Numbered from the stretch's first letter, positions 1-8,441 are shown. The stretch is 31,174 bases of DNA from Actinomycetes bacterium (GCA_023438885.1 JAEXPS010000199.1:1-31174), one strand, 5' to 3'. A program made the numbers and translations. The notes: generated from the sequence alone by a model not told the origin.

Positions 1-141
1 GGCCTGCCGGTGGCCGGGCTGGCGGACGCGGTGCTGGTCGCCGGGCGTCCGGAGCGCGCGTGGACGCCGGACGCCGCGCGTGCCGCCCTCGGCGATGCGG
101 TGCGGGCAGCCCGCGTGGTCGTCGACCGCGCCCTGGCCTGA
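1..141 (+). CDS. 3' end of an unidentified protein gene (partial)
   Basis: The frame is open from the first base of the window and ends at TGA 139-141, giving the last 46 residues of a protein. The fragment is Ala/Val/Arg-rich and ends in an amphipathic helix-like stretch (AARVVVDRALA). Its codon use, with G or C in nearly every third position, is typical of a real gene here. I do not recognise the family. Relatives often have a methionine-synthase-like gene before ligA, and the helical tail would not contradict that, but this is only a guess. The stop codon lies inside the first unit of the tandem repeat that follows. Confidence 0.55.
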   Translation, partial: GLPVAGLADAVLVAGRPERAWTPDAARAALGDAVRAARVVVDRALA

Positions 142-225
142 CCTCGCCCGCCCTGACCGCGCCTGCCCTGACCGCGCCCCGCCCTGACCGCGCCCTGCCC
201 TGACCGAGCCCTGCCTGACCCGGCC
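137..225. repeat. Short tandem repeat, six units of about 15 bases
   Basis: Six imperfect head-to-tail units follow the consensus CCCTGACCGCGCCCTG. They start near 137, 151, 166, 182, 198 and 214, and are 12 to 16 bases long. The first unit contains the stop codon of the upstream gene. The array is almost free of A and T and fills much of the gap before ligA. It has no clear hairpin-plus-T-tract, so I do not call it a terminator. Confidence 0.8.
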
Positions 226-241
226 TTCGCGCGACGCCGCG

Positions 242-301
242 CTCGACACTTCGCCGCGCGCTCGACAGGTTGAACTGTCGAGGCCGTGCCGAACTGTCGA
301 G
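242..301. repeat. Nested inverted repeats upstream of ligA, possible operator
   Basis: A perfect 8-base inverted repeat pairs CTCGACAG (261-268) with CTGTCGAG (275-282) around a 6-base spacer. Outside it, CTCGACAC (242-249) and CTGTCGAG (294-301) repeat the same half-sites with one mismatch, giving four half-sites in 60 bases. They end 37 bases before the chosen ligA start. The half-site is not the actinobacterial LexA core (GAAC, four bases, GTTC), so a different regulator or an RNA hairpin is more likely. The regulatory role is inferred. Confidence 0.5.
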
Positions 302-338
302 CGGGCACGCTGTGGGCGCCGCGCGCGAAGATGAGCAG

Positions 339-2750
339 GTGACGGACGCGACGCAAGCCCCCACCGACGAGGCCACGCAGCATGCCGAGGCCCTGCCCGC
401 CGCGAGGGACGAGTGGACCGCGCTGGCCGAGAAGGTGGAGTCGGACCGCGTCGCGTACTACGAGCGGGACGCCCCGGTCTCGTCGGACGCGGAGTACGAC
501 GAGCGGTTGCGGCGGCTGTCCGAGCTCGAGGACGCGTTCCCGGAGCTGCGCAGCCCCACGTCGCCGACCCAGACGGTGGGAGGGGCGGCGACCTCGACGT
601 TCGCCTCCGTGCACCACGTCGAGCGGATGCTGTCGCTGGACAACGTGTTCTCGCGCGAGGAGCTGGCGGCCTGGACGGATCGGGTGCACCGCGACCTCGA
701 GGCGGCCGGCGACGTGCACTGGCTGTGCGAGCTGAAGATCGACGGTCTGGCGATCGCGCTGCTCTACGAGCGGGGGCGCCTGGTACGCGCCGCAACTCGT
801 GGCGACGGGCGGGTGGGGGAGGACGTCACCGCGAACGTCCGCACCATCGCCACCGTGCCGGACAGGCTGGCCGGCGACCCGGCGGGCCATCCCGAGCTGA
901 TCGAGGTGCGTGGCGAGGTGTTCTTCCCCGTGGCCGAGTTCGCACGGCTGAACGAGGCGCAGGTCGCCGCGGGGAAGGCGCCGTTCGCCAACCCCCGCAA
1001 CGCCGCCACCGGCTCGCTGCGGCAGAAGGACGCAGGCGTGACCGCGAGCCGGCCCCTGCGGATGTACGCGCACGGGTTCGGCGCGTTGCGCTGGGGCGAG
1101 GGCCGCGAGCGCGCACTGGACCGTCAGTCGCAGGTGTACAAGCTGCTCGAGGAGTGGGGCGTTCCGACGAGCGCCCACAACAGGGTGGTGCAGGGCAGCG
1201 ACGCCGTCTGGCAGATGGTGGAGGACTACGGCGAGCGCCGGCACGACCTGGAGCTCCAGATCGACGGCATCGTCGTCAAGGTCGACGAGCTGGCGGCCCA
1301 GCGCAGGCTGGGGGCGACGAGCCGGGCCCCGCGCTGGGCGATCGCCTACAAGTACCCGCCGGAGGAGGTGTACACCCGGCTTCGGGAGATCCAGGTGGGC
1401 ATCGGCCGCACCGGGCGGGCGACGCCGTTCGCCGTGATGGAGCCGGTGTTCGTCTCCGGTTCCACGGTTCGCCAGGCGACCCTGCACAACCAGGAGGTGG
1501 TGCGGGCGAAGGGCGTACGGATCGGGGACATGGTGGTGCTGCGCAAGGCGGGCGACGTGATCCCCGAGATCGTCGGCCCGGCGCCCGCTGCCCCCGACGA
1601 CGAGGTGCCGCGGGTCGAGTGGCACATGCCGGCCGACTGCCCGGTCTGCGGCACACCGCTGCGCCCGATGCGGGAGGGAGACGTCGACCTGCGGTGCCCG
1701 AACGCGCGCTCGTGCCCGGCGCAGGTGCAGGGGCGGCTGGAGCACATCGGATCGCGCGGCGGCTTGGACATCGAGGCGCTGGGCGAGGTGACCGCGGCGG
1801 CGCTCACGCGCCCGTCGGTGCCCGCCGAGCCGCCGGTGCCGACCGAGGCGTTCCTGTTCGACCTCGTCGGCTACCCCGAGGATGCACCGGACGACGCCAA
1901 GCAGCAGGTCCGAGCGGCCAGCGCCGAGCTGCTGGCCCGCGTCGAGGTCGTCGTCCGAGACCCGGAGACCGGGCTGCCGCGGGAGGACGCCGACGGTGTC
2001 GCGCGGCTGCGGGCGCCGTTCCGCCGCCAGCTCAAGCACACGAAGGCCGCGCTCGCTGCGGCGGCGGCCGAGGGGCGCACGCTGCGCGAGTGGGAGCCCT
2101 CGGAGCAGGCGCGCACGCTGCTGGACGAGCTGGACGCCGCGAAGTCGAAAGAGCTGTGGCGCGTCCTGGTGTCGCTGAGCATCCGCAACGTCGGCCCCAC
2201 CGCGGCGCGGGCGCTGGCCGCGGAGTTCGGATCGATCGACCCGCTGTGGGCCCTGGTGACCGGTGGCGCGCCGCTCGGGGCCGCCGGGGAGCCTGTGCTC
2301 GGGGCGCCGGTGGCGCCCGACGAGGCCCAGCGTGCTGCCGCGCTGGCCGCGTTGTCGCGGGTGGAAGGCGTCGGCCCGATCATCGCCGAGTCCATCGTCG
2401 ACTGGTTCACCGGGCCGGACGGCGACTGGCACCGAGCCATCGTCGAGTCGTGGCGAGCGGCGGGCGTCGCGATGCGCGACGAGCGCGCCGAGGGGGTGGA
2501 CCGCACGCTCGAGGGCCTGACGGTGGTGGTCACCGGCAGCCTGGCACGGTTCAACCGGGACGAGGCGAAGGAGGCGATCCTCGCCCGCGGCGGCAAGGCG
2601 GCCGGCTCGGTGTCGAAGAAGACGGACTTCGTCGTCGTCGGCGAGAACGCCGGTTCGAAGGAGGCCAAGGCCCGCGAGCTGGGTCTGCGGATCCTCGACG
2701 AGGCGGGGTTCGAGGCGCTGCTGGAGGGTGGTCCGGACGCGGTCCGGTGA
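339..2750 (+). CDS. ligA: NAD+-dependent DNA ligase LigA
   Basis: LigA seals single-strand nicks during replication and repair, using NAD+ to adenylate itself. The order is complete. There is an N-terminal NAD-binding Ia region and an adenylation domain with the KIDG motif (catalytic Lys133). An OB fold is followed by a four-cysteine zinc finger (Cys434, 437, 453, 459), then helix-hairpin-helix motifs (NVGPTAARAL, VEGVGPIIAESI) and a BRCT domain from about 721 to 800. I chose GTG 339, giving 803 residues, because it places the start just before conserved sequence. The frame is open up to TTG 270, but that extension overlaps the inverted repeats and looks non-coding. No strong ribosome site is visible. 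The protein is about 100 residues longer than usual (roughly 670-700) because of an Ala/Glu-rich insertion at about 503-594 and a smaller one near 650-680. Confidence 0.95.
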   Translation: MTDATQAPTDEATQHAEALPAARDEWTALAEKVESDRVAYYERDAPVSSDAEYDERLRRLSELEDAFPELRSPTSPTQTVGGAATSTFASVHHVERMLSLDNVFSREELAAWTDRVHRDLEAAGDVHWLCELKIDGLAIALLYERGRLVRAATRGDGRVGEDVTANVRTIATVPDRLAGDPAGHPELIEVRGEVFFPVAEFARLNEAQVAAGKAPFANPRNAATGSLRQKDAGVTASRPLRMYAHGFGALRWGEGRERALDRQSQVYKLLEEWGVPTSAHNRVVQGSDAVWQMVEDYGERRHDLELQIDGIVVKVDELAAQRRLGATSRAPRWAIAYKYPPEEVYTRLREIQVGIGRTGRATPFAVMEPVFVSGSTVRQATLHNQEVVRAKGVRIGDMVVLRKAGDVIPEIVGPAPAAPDDEVPRVEWHMPADCPVCGTPLRPMREGDVDLRCPNARSCPAQVQGRLEHIGSRGGLDIEALGEVTAAALTRPSVPAEPPVPTEAFLFDLVGYPEDAPDDAKQQVRAASAELLARVEVVVRDPETGLPREDADGVARLRAPFRRQLKHTKAALAAAAAEGRTLREWEPSEQARTLLDELDAAKSKELWRVLVSLSIRNVGPTAARALAAEFGSIDPLWALVTGGAPLGAAGEPVLGAPVAPDEAQRAAALAALSRVEGVGPIIAESIVDWFTGPDGDWHRAIVESWRAAGVAMRDERAEGVDRTLEGLTVVVTGSLARFNRDEAKEAILARGGKAAGSVSKKTDFVVVGENAGSKEAKARELGLRILDEAGFEALLEGGPDAVR

Positions 2751-2783
2751 GGCGCTCGGCGAGGCTGACGGCACAATGACCTG

Positions 2784-4019
2784 GTGGCGTCGAGGGAGCT
2801 GGCCGGTGTGGTGGTTCGGGTCGCGCGCCCGCACGACGTCGCGGCCGCCGGCGCGCTGACGGCAGAGGCCTACCTCGCCGACGGCCTGCTCGACGGCGAG
2901 GACGCGTACACCGGGGAGCTGCGTGACGCCGCCCGCCGCGCTCAGGAGGCGGTGCTGCTCGTCGCCGTGGCGCCCACGCCCGCCGGCGGCGAGGCGGTGG
3001 TCGGCTCGCTGACGCTGGCGCCGTACGGCTCGTCGTACGCGGAGATCGCCGAGCCGGCCGAGCTGGAGCTGCGGATGCTCGCTGTGGCGCCCGAGGTGCG
3101 CGGTCGGGGGATCGCGGCCCGGCTGATGCGGGCGGCTCTGCGCGAGGCGCTGGCGCGCGGGGCCCGACGCGTGGTGCTCTCGACCCTCGATGCGATGGCG
3201 ACGGCGCAGCGGCTGTACGCCCGCCTGGGTTTCGTCCCGCAACCGGACCGCGACTGGGGGCACGAGAACGTGCGCCTTCACGTGTTCACCTGGACGCCGC
3301 AGGCCGCGCCGGGAGCGCCGGTCGAGCTGGCGACGTGGCCGCCGCTGCGCACCGTGGTGACGCAGGACGGGTGGCGCGCGGGCGTGTCGAACGGGTTCAC
3401 GCAGCGGGCGAACTCGGCGCTGCCGCAGCGCAGCACCGAGAACCTCGCCGCGGCGGTCGCGCGGGTCGAGGCGGTGTACGAAGGGGCCGGGCTGCCGGCC
3501 CTGATCCGGGTCGACAGCGGAGGGCCGGAGTCCCTCGGTGACCTGCTGCTGGCGCGCGGGTACGAGGAGCGCTCGCTGACAGACGTCCTGGTGCGCCCCG
3601 TGGGCGAGCCCGCTGCCGCCCTTGCTGGCATCCACGTGTCGGACGAGCCCGACGAGGCCTGGCTGTGCGCCTGGCTCGGCGTGAAGGCGCCGCTGACCGA
3701 CCTCGCCCTGGCGCGTGCGGTGCTGGAGGGAGCGCCCGCGAGCTACCTGACCGCGGTGGCGTCCGGCCAGGTGGTCGGCACGGTGCGCGTCGCCGTCACA
3801 GAAGGTTGGGCGGCGCTCTCGTGCCTGGCCGTCGACCCGCATGCGCGCCGAGGTGGCCTCGGGCGTGCGCTGACCGATCAAGCGTTGCGCGTCGCGGCGG
3901 AGCACGGCGCGGCACGCGCGTTCCTCCAGGTGGTCGACGCGAACCCGGCAGCCCAGACGTTGTACGCGGGGATGGGCTTCCGGCTGGCCGATACCTACCG
4001 GTACCTCGCAGGGCGGTAG
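2784..4019 (+). CDS. Tandem GNAT-fold N-acetyltransferase
   Basis: Two acetyl-CoA-dependent GNAT domains are fused in 411 residues. The first (about 10-170) has the pyrophosphate-binding motif RGRGIA at 106-111. The second (about 185-411) has RRGGLG at 355-360 and the C-terminal pattern of an aromatic residue in an 'AQTLYAGMGF' segment. The linker/second-domain start contains a 'GFTQRANSALP' segment, which resembles the actinobacterial GNAT family annotated as CG3035-like N-acetylglutamate synthase. That resemblance is from memory, and the substrate cannot be read from sequence. The GTG start lies 33 bases after the ligA stop. There is no Shine-Dalgarno, but CACAAT ends six bases before it, so translation may be leaderless or coupled to ligA. 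Confidence 0.8.
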   Translation: MASRELAGVVVRVARPHDVAAAGALTAEAYLADGLLDGEDAYTGELRDAARRAQEAVLLVAVAPTPAGGEAVVGSLTLAPYGSSYAEIAEPAELELRMLAVAPEVRGRGIAARLMRAALREALARGARRVVLSTLDAMATAQRLYARLGFVPQPDRDWGHENVRLHVFTWTPQAAPGAPVELATWPPLRTVVTQDGWRAGVSNGFTQRANSALPQRSTENLAAAVARVEAVYEGAGLPALIRVDSGGPESLGDLLLARGYEERSLTDVLVRPVGEPAAALAGIHVSDEPDEAWLCAWLGVKAPLTDLALARAVLEGAPASYLTAVASGQVVGTVRVAVTEGWAALSCLAVDPHARRGGLGRALTDQALRVAAEHGAARAFLQVVDANPAAQTLYAGMGFRLADTYRYLAGR

Positions 4020-4051
4020 CGCGGCGCGCGCACGAGACGAAGGAGACGACC

Positions 4052-5230
4052 GTGGCACCGACGCTCGGGATCGGGATGGTGGGGTACGCGTTCATGGGGG
4101 CCGCGCACTCGCAGGCCTGGCGCAACGCGCACCGGTTCTTCGACCTGCCCCTGACCCCGCGGCTGGCGGTGCTGGGCGGGCGGTCGCTGCCTGCGGCGCA
4201 GGCGGCGGCCGACCGGTTGGGCTGGGCCGACGTCGAGACCGACTGGCGTGCGCTCGTGGCGCGCGACGACGTCGACCTCGTGGACATCTGCTCGCCGGGC
4301 GACACCCACGCCGCGATCGCGATCGCGGCGCTGGAAGCCGGCAAGCACGTGCTGTGCGAGAAGCCGCTGGCGAACACGGTGGCCGAGGCCGAGGCGATGG
4401 CGGCGGCGGCCGCCGCGCGCCCCGAGCTGGTGGCGATGACGGGGTTCTCCTACCGCCGTGTCCCGGCGGTCCAGCTGGCGCGCAGCTATGTCGCGGACGG
4501 GCGGATCGGTGCCGTGCGGCACGTGCGGGCGCAGTACCTGCAGGACTGGCTGGCCGACCCGCGCGCGCCCTGGGTATGGCGGCTCGACCGAGGGCTGGCC
4601 GGCTCGGGCGCCCTCGGTGACATCGGCGCGCACATCGTCGACATGGCGCAGTTCGTCACGGGCGAGGCGGTGGCCGGCGTCAGTGCCGTGCTCGAGACGT
4701 TCGTCCACGAGCGGCCGCTCGCCGGCGCCGCCCACGGCCTGGCCGCGACGCCCGCGCCGGGCGAGGCGACCGCTCCGGTCACCGTCGACGACGCGACGGC
4801 GTTCGTCGCCCGTCTCTCCGGTGGCGCGATGGCGGTGTTCGAGGCGACCCGGTTCGCCTGGGGTCGCCGGAACCAGCTGCGTCTGGAGATCAACGGGGAG
4901 CGCGGTTCGCTGCTCTTCGACCTGGAGGACCTCAACGCCCTGTGGTTCTTCGACGCGACCGAGCCCGCCACCGCAGCGGGGTACCGCCGGATCGACGTCA
5001 CGCAGCCCGACCATCCGTATGCCGGGTGGTGGCCGCCGGGGCATGCCCTGGGGTACGAGCACCCGTTCACGCACCAGGTGGTCGACCTGGTGCGTGGCAT
5101 CGCGGCGGGCACGCACCCGGCGCCCACCTTCGCCGACGGGCTCCAGGTGCAGCGCGTGCTGGCGGCGGTCGAGCGGTCGGCGGCCGACGAGAGCCGGTGG
5201 ACCCCGGTCGAGGGGATACTGGCGGCGTGA
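4052..5230 (+). CDS. Gfo/Idh/MocA family NAD(P)-dependent oxidoreductase
   Basis: This 392-residue protein is likely a sugar or cyclitol dehydrogenase. The N-terminal Rossmann fold opens with GMVGYAFMG. The family motif EKP (CEKPLAN) follows near residue 105. The C-terminal domain carries SGALGDIGAHIVD, which fits the Gfo/Idh catalytic pattern with Asp and His. The start is set by a strong ribosome site, GAAGGAGA at 4039-4046, six bases before GTG 4052; the frame is open well upstream but that part overlaps the previous gene. Its stop overlaps the start of the next gene (GTGA), so the two are probably cotranscribed. The substrate is unknown; no sugar transporter is adjacent to guide it. Confidence 0.88.
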   Translation: MAPTLGIGMVGYAFMGAAHSQAWRNAHRFFDLPLTPRLAVLGGRSLPAAQAAADRLGWADVETDWRALVARDDVDLVDICSPGDTHAAIAIAALEAGKHVLCEKPLANTVAEAEAMAAAAAARPELVAMTGFSYRRVPAVQLARSYVADGRIGAVRHVRAQYLQDWLADPRAPWVWRLDRGLAGSGALGDIGAHIVDMAQFVTGEAVAGVSAVLETFVHERPLAGAAHGLAATPAPGEATAPVTVDDATAFVARLSGGAMAVFEATRFAWGRRNQLRLEINGERGSLLFDLEDLNALWFFDATEPATAAGYRRIDVTQPDHPYAGWWPPGHALGYEHPFTHQVVDLVRGIAAGTHPAPTFADGLQVQRVLAAVERSAADESRWTPVEGILAA

Positions 5231-5640
5231 TCTCGATCGCCGCAGCGGAGCGGCTGAGCCGTGCGGGGCTGGTGTGGCACCCGTCCGCCGGAGACCGGTT
5301 CACGATCCGGTCCGACCAGCTGATGGGCGAGGTCTTCACCATCAGCGACATGGTGGTCGAGCCGCACCAGTACCCGACCGGCACGGTGCTGGGCTTCAAC
5401 GGCACCACCGAGTGGGCGCTGGACTCCGTGCGGCAGGACGACGCGCTGTGGCTGCCCCGCGAGGACCAGCTCCGGGAGCTGCTCGGTGCGGCGTTCCGGA
5501 GCCTCGCTCGCTCGACGACCGGTGAGTTCCAGGTGCTGGTCGAGGTGCCGGGGCGGCCGGAGCGGGTGTTCTCGTCCGGCAACGCCGCCGACGCCTACGC
5601 CGAGGCGCTCCTGGCGCTCATGACCGTCGCGACCTCCTGA
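5227..5640 (+). CDS. Small conserved actinobacterial protein of unknown function
   Basis: This 137-residue soluble protein starts at GTG 5227, overlapping the previous stop by four bases. It has no signal peptide or membrane segment. Conserved-looking stretches are 'GEVFTISDMVVE', 'GFNGTTEWALDS' and 'LWLPREDQLRELLG'. Similar small proteins are sometimes labelled 'pilus assembly protein CpaE' in databases. I see no P-loop or other CpaE feature, so that name is probably an annotation artefact. Its last 23 bases overlap the tail of the minus-strand gene that follows. Function unknown. Confidence 0.8.
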   Translation: MISIAAAERLSRAGLVWHPSAGDRFTIRSDQLMGEVFTISDMVVEPHQYPTGTVLGFNGTTEWALDSVRQDDALWLPREDQLRELLGAAFRSLARSTTGEFQVLVEVPGRPERVFSSGNAADAYAEALLALMTVATS

Positions 5641-6238
5641 TCAGCCAGGCCAGGGCCAGCGGGCCGACGACTCCGACGGCGGTCACCCAACGCGTCCCGA
5701 CCCCGCCGGGGTCGAACGGGCCGGGCAGCACGGCGGTCGGTGTGATGGCCAGTGCCGGGAAGGCCTCGGCCATCTCCTCGAGACGCTCCGGCGAGGCCTC
5801 GCCGAGGTCACCGACGGTCAGGTAGCCGACGACGGACATCGCCTCGATCGCCGTGCAGAACGCCGCCAGCCGCTCGTCCGGATCCGTGATCTCCTTCGCC
5901 AGGCCGCGCAGCCGCGCGCCCGGCAGCACCACCTCGACCTGCGGGTGGGCGAGGGCGTTGCGGAACCAGTCGGCCCTACGGCCGTACCCGGCGATCACGA
6001 CGATCCGGCCGTCGATGAGCGCGTAGCCGAGCGGCGTCTCCCGCACCAGCCCCGACTTCCGCCCGACCGTGCGCAACAGCAGCATCGAACCGGTGGCCGG
6101 TGTGGCGAGCAGCGGCCCGAACCCGGTGCGCAGCGCCGGGCCGGTCACGTAGCGGTTGAGGTACTTGAACCCCTGGCGCATGGGGGCGAGTGCCCGGGAC
6201 ACGGCCTCGCCGTACGGCAGCTCGTCGATGCTCGTCAT
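5618..6238 (-). CDS. Deazaflavin (F420)-dependent nitroreductase-family protein
   Basis: The 206-residue protein belongs to the DUF385/Ddn split-barrel family, which binds F420 or related flavins in actinobacteria. Diagnostic parts are 'LLLRTVGRKSGLVRETPLGY' near residues 53-72, followed by 'VVIAGYGRRADWFRNAL' and 'HPQVEVVLPG'. The C-terminus adds a hydrophobic helix (WVTAVGVVGPLALAWLI) followed by basic residues, so the protein may be membrane-anchored with the tail inside. Start is ATG at 6238; no Shine-Dalgarno is visible before it. It is convergent with the small plus-strand gene (3' ends overlap by 23 bases) and lies 83 bases downstream of the HNH gene on the same strand. The physiological substrate is not evident. 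Confidence 0.82.
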   Translation of the reverse strand: MTSIDELPYGEAVSRALAPMRQGFKYLNRYVTGPALRTGFGPLLATPATGSMLLLRTVGRKSGLVRETPLGYALIDGRIVVIAGYGRRADWFRNALAHPQVEVVLPGARLRGLAKEITDPDERLAAFCTAIEAMSVVGYLTVGDLGEASPERLEEMAEAFPALAITPTAVLPGPFDPGGVGTRWVTAVGVVGPLALAWLIRRSRRS

Positions 6239-6321
6239 GCCCGGAATGTCCCGGACGCGGCCGCGCGGCGCGAGAGCCGTAGGTCCTCCCGCTCTGCTCC
6301 ACGCCAGCGTCGAGGGGCCGC

Positions 6322-8247
6322 TCAGAAGGGTGGTTCGTCGGGGTAGGCGGGGTTGGGGTGTTCGAGTCGACTGCGGCGGCGCTCGCCGCCGGTGAGGCGT
6401 TCGGTGTGGCCGTGGTTGCCGGGTGTGACCCGGTAGACGAAGCCGGCGGGTGTGTGCCAGTCGAAGGTGCCGGGTGCGACCTGGGTGAGGGTGAAGCCGC
6501 CGTCAGTCTTGAGGCGGTGGTTGCGCTGGCAGAGGGGTCCGAGGTTGTCGGCCGAGGTGACGCCGCGCACGGGTGAGCCGTTGGCGGGGTGGGCGTGGTA
6601 CTCGGTGGTGTGGTCCAGGTCGCAGCGGTGGGCGGGCGTGGAGCAGCCCGGTCCGGCGCACACGCCGTCGCGGACCATCACGTGCTCGGCCAGGTCGGCC
6701 GGTGGCCGGTACCGAGTGCGTCCCACGTCGAGCACGGCACCGGTCAGCGGGTCGGTCACGAGTCGTCGCCAGGTGCCGCCGGCGGCCAGGGCACGGGCTT
6801 GGTCGGCCGGGATCGGCCCGAACCCCCCGATCTCACCGGGCTGCTCGTCCAGCCCCATCAGTGTGGACAGCGCGACGGTCACGTTGATCCGGGTCTTCGG
6901 GACCCGCACCGGCGGCCCACCACACCCACCCGAGGGCGGGGGGTCGGGGTCGGGCGCGACTGCCCCCCTTCCAGGCGGTCGCGCACGCGGCAAGCCGACG
7001 CGATCGGCGAGGTCCACGACGTTCGCGGCCGCCGCGGGTGCGGGGTCGACCGGCAGGCTCGGCTGCGACACGGGCGTGGTGCCGGTGAGCAGGGTCTGGC
7101 CGGCGAGCAGGGCGTGGCCGGTGGCCAGGGCGGTGTAGGTGTCGGCGCGTAGCTGGTCCAGGGTGCGGGGGTCACCACCAGCCCGAGCCGCCCGAGCGGT
7201 CGCCTCCAGGGTCGCGTCGACCTGAGCGGCGTCCAGGGCGGGCAGCACGGCCCAGATCCCGGCCATCCCGTCCGGCAGCCGGCCGGGGTGGCACACGTGC
7301 CGCTTGGCCACCGCGCGCGCCACCCGGTCCGTGGTGTCCTGCGGCGAGACCGCCAGCAGGGCACGATCGATGTCCGCCGCCATCTGGGTCGGGGTGCGCG
7401 TGGCCGCACCGGGCAGCACCGCCTCCTGCACCGCCCACGCCAGCTCACCGGGCCGGTCGTGCAACCGGTCCGTCACGGCACGCAGCTTGGCGCTGTCCAG
7501 TACTCCGTCACGCACCGCGTCGGCGGTCAGCAGCAGCTCGTTGCCCAACGCCCGCCCGTCCCGCACCAACCGGGCCGCCGCCCGCCGGGACCAACCCAGC
7601 CGCATCGCCAGCTCATCGCCGGCCACACACGTCTCGGCCGGAGCGGGACTGGACCACACCGGGTTCATCGACTCACGCCGGGAGAGCACCCCGGCCAGCA
7701 GCGCACTGTTCAGGTGCGCCCACGCCGCCACCCGCTCCCATGCCGCGACCGCCTCGACCAGACCCTGCTCGTCCAACCACGCCGGCGCCAGCTGCTCCAA
7801 CACCCCCGCCAGCAGCGCGTCCGGGGCCATCGCCTCCAGACCCGGCAACGACGCCCACCCCGCCACGACGGGATCGTCGGAGACCACCTGCTCCCACTCA
7901 TCCCACCCACCACCACCGCGCCCCCACCCACCCGGCAGCGCGCTCGCGTCGTCGGCCGGGCCGCCCTGCTCGACCTCGGCCGTGCAGCTCGCCTCGGCGG
8001 ACGGGTGGGCCCAGGGCCACGGCGCACCACCGGGCTTCCACACCGGCTCGGGCACCGTCCACGGATCGACCGGCAGCACCGCCGGCCACGCGCGCGCCTC
8101 GTCGGGAACGTCCCAGCCCGCGAAGTCCGACACCTCCAGCACGTCCTCCGGCGGGGCCGGCAACCACGCCTCGCGCGGCCACGCCCACCCGGGCAGCGCA
8201 TCGAGCAGCACCACACCACCCTCGCCGGCCCGCCCGCTATCGAACAC
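6322..8247 (-). CDS. DUF222 (13E12 repeat family) protein with C-terminal HNH nuclease domain
   Basis: About 641 residues. The N-terminal third is Trp/Pro-rich and variable. The middle is the DUF222 region, rich in Ala and Arg ('LGWSRRAAARLVRDGRAL', 'AVAKRHVCHPGRLPDGMAG'). The C-terminus has an HNH domain at about 540-580: 'CDLDHTTEYHAHP', then 'NLGPLCQRNHRLK', with paired Cys (CAGPGC) before it as in zinc-bound HNH folds. I chose GTG 8247 rather than the upstream GTG 8283 because TATCAT stands seven bases before it, a leaderless pattern. The codon lies inside a perfect LexA box, so SOS control is strongly suggested. Members of this family are LexA-regulated in M. tuberculosis. The biochemical role of the family is unsettled, but nuclease activity is plausible since the HNH residues are intact. 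Confidence 0.9.
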   Translation of the reverse strand: MFDSGRAGEGGVVLLDALPGWAWPREAWLPAPPEDVLEVSDFAGWDVPDEARAWPAVLPVDPWTVPEPVWKPGGAPWPWAHPSAEASCTAEVEQGGPADDASALPGGWGRGGGGWDEWEQVVSDDPVVAGWASLPGLEAMAPDALLAGVLEQLAPAWLDEQGLVEAVAAWERVAAWAHLNSALLAGVLSRRESMNPVWSSPAPAETCVAGDELAMRLGWSRRAAARLVRDGRALGNELLLTADAVRDGVLDSAKLRAVTDRLHDRPGELAWAVQEAVLPGAATRTPTQMAADIDRALLAVSPQDTTDRVARAVAKRHVCHPGRLPDGMAGIWAVLPALDAAQVDATLEATARAARAGGDPRTLDQLRADTYTALATGHALLAGQTLLTGTTPVSQPSLPVDPAPAAAANVVDLADRVGLPRARPPGRGAVAPDPDPPPSGGCGGPPVRVPKTRINVTVALSTLMGLDEQPGEIGGFGPIPADQARALAAGGTWRRLVTDPLTGAVLDVGRTRYRPPADLAEHVMVRDGVCAGPGCSTPAHRCDLDHTTEYHAHPANGSPVRGVTSADNLGPLCQRNHRLKTDGGFTLTQVAPGTFDWHTPAGFVYRVTPGNHGHTERLTGGERRRSRLEHPNPAYPDEPPF

Positions 8248-8256
8248 GTGTTCGAT
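8239..8256. promoter_or_regulatory. LexA-binding SOS box
   Basis: ATCGAACACGTGTTCGAT is an 18-base perfect palindrome. It contains the actinobacterial SOS consensus TCGAAC-N4-GTTCGA without mismatch. It overlaps the last two bases of the minus-strand -10 hexamer and covers the GTG start codon of the HNH/DUF222 gene, so bound LexA would block initiation directly. Confidence 0.88.
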
Positions 8257-8260
8257 GATA
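8255..8260 (-). promoter_or_regulatory. -10 element (TATCAT) of the HNH/DUF222 gene
   Basis: Read on the minus strand, TATCAT is followed by seven bases and then GTG 8247. This matches the usual spacing of an actinobacterial leaderless promoter, where transcription begins at the first base of the start codon. I saw no convincing -35 hexamer. Confidence 0.6.
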
Positions 8261-8441
8261 CCGGACGGCGCCAACAAACACACTGGTCACAGCCGCAATC
8301 CACCACCACGAACGGGTGATCCTCGACCATCCCACCCACCGCGCCTGGCGCGCCCACGGGCAGCCGCGCCCGCGTCGTCGCCTGCCGTCCGGGCCTGCGC
8401 GTCCGTCAGGCGGGCAGGCGGGCTGCGATCCATCGCGTCAC

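Noticed and set aside
261..282. A LexA box upstream of ligA
   Set aside because: The core lacks GAAC-N4-GTTC; only the CTGTCGAG half-sites repeat, so it is listed as an unassigned inverted repeat.
5227..5640. Pilus assembly ATPase CpaE
   Set aside because: The 137-residue protein has no Walker motif and is far too short for CpaE; the name seems to be an annotation artefact.
8379..8420. Inverted repeat CGCCTGCC / GGCAGGCG before gatC
   Set aside because: It lies upstream of the proposed transcript start with a 26-base loop in very GC-rich sequence; chance is likely and no terminator feature follows.
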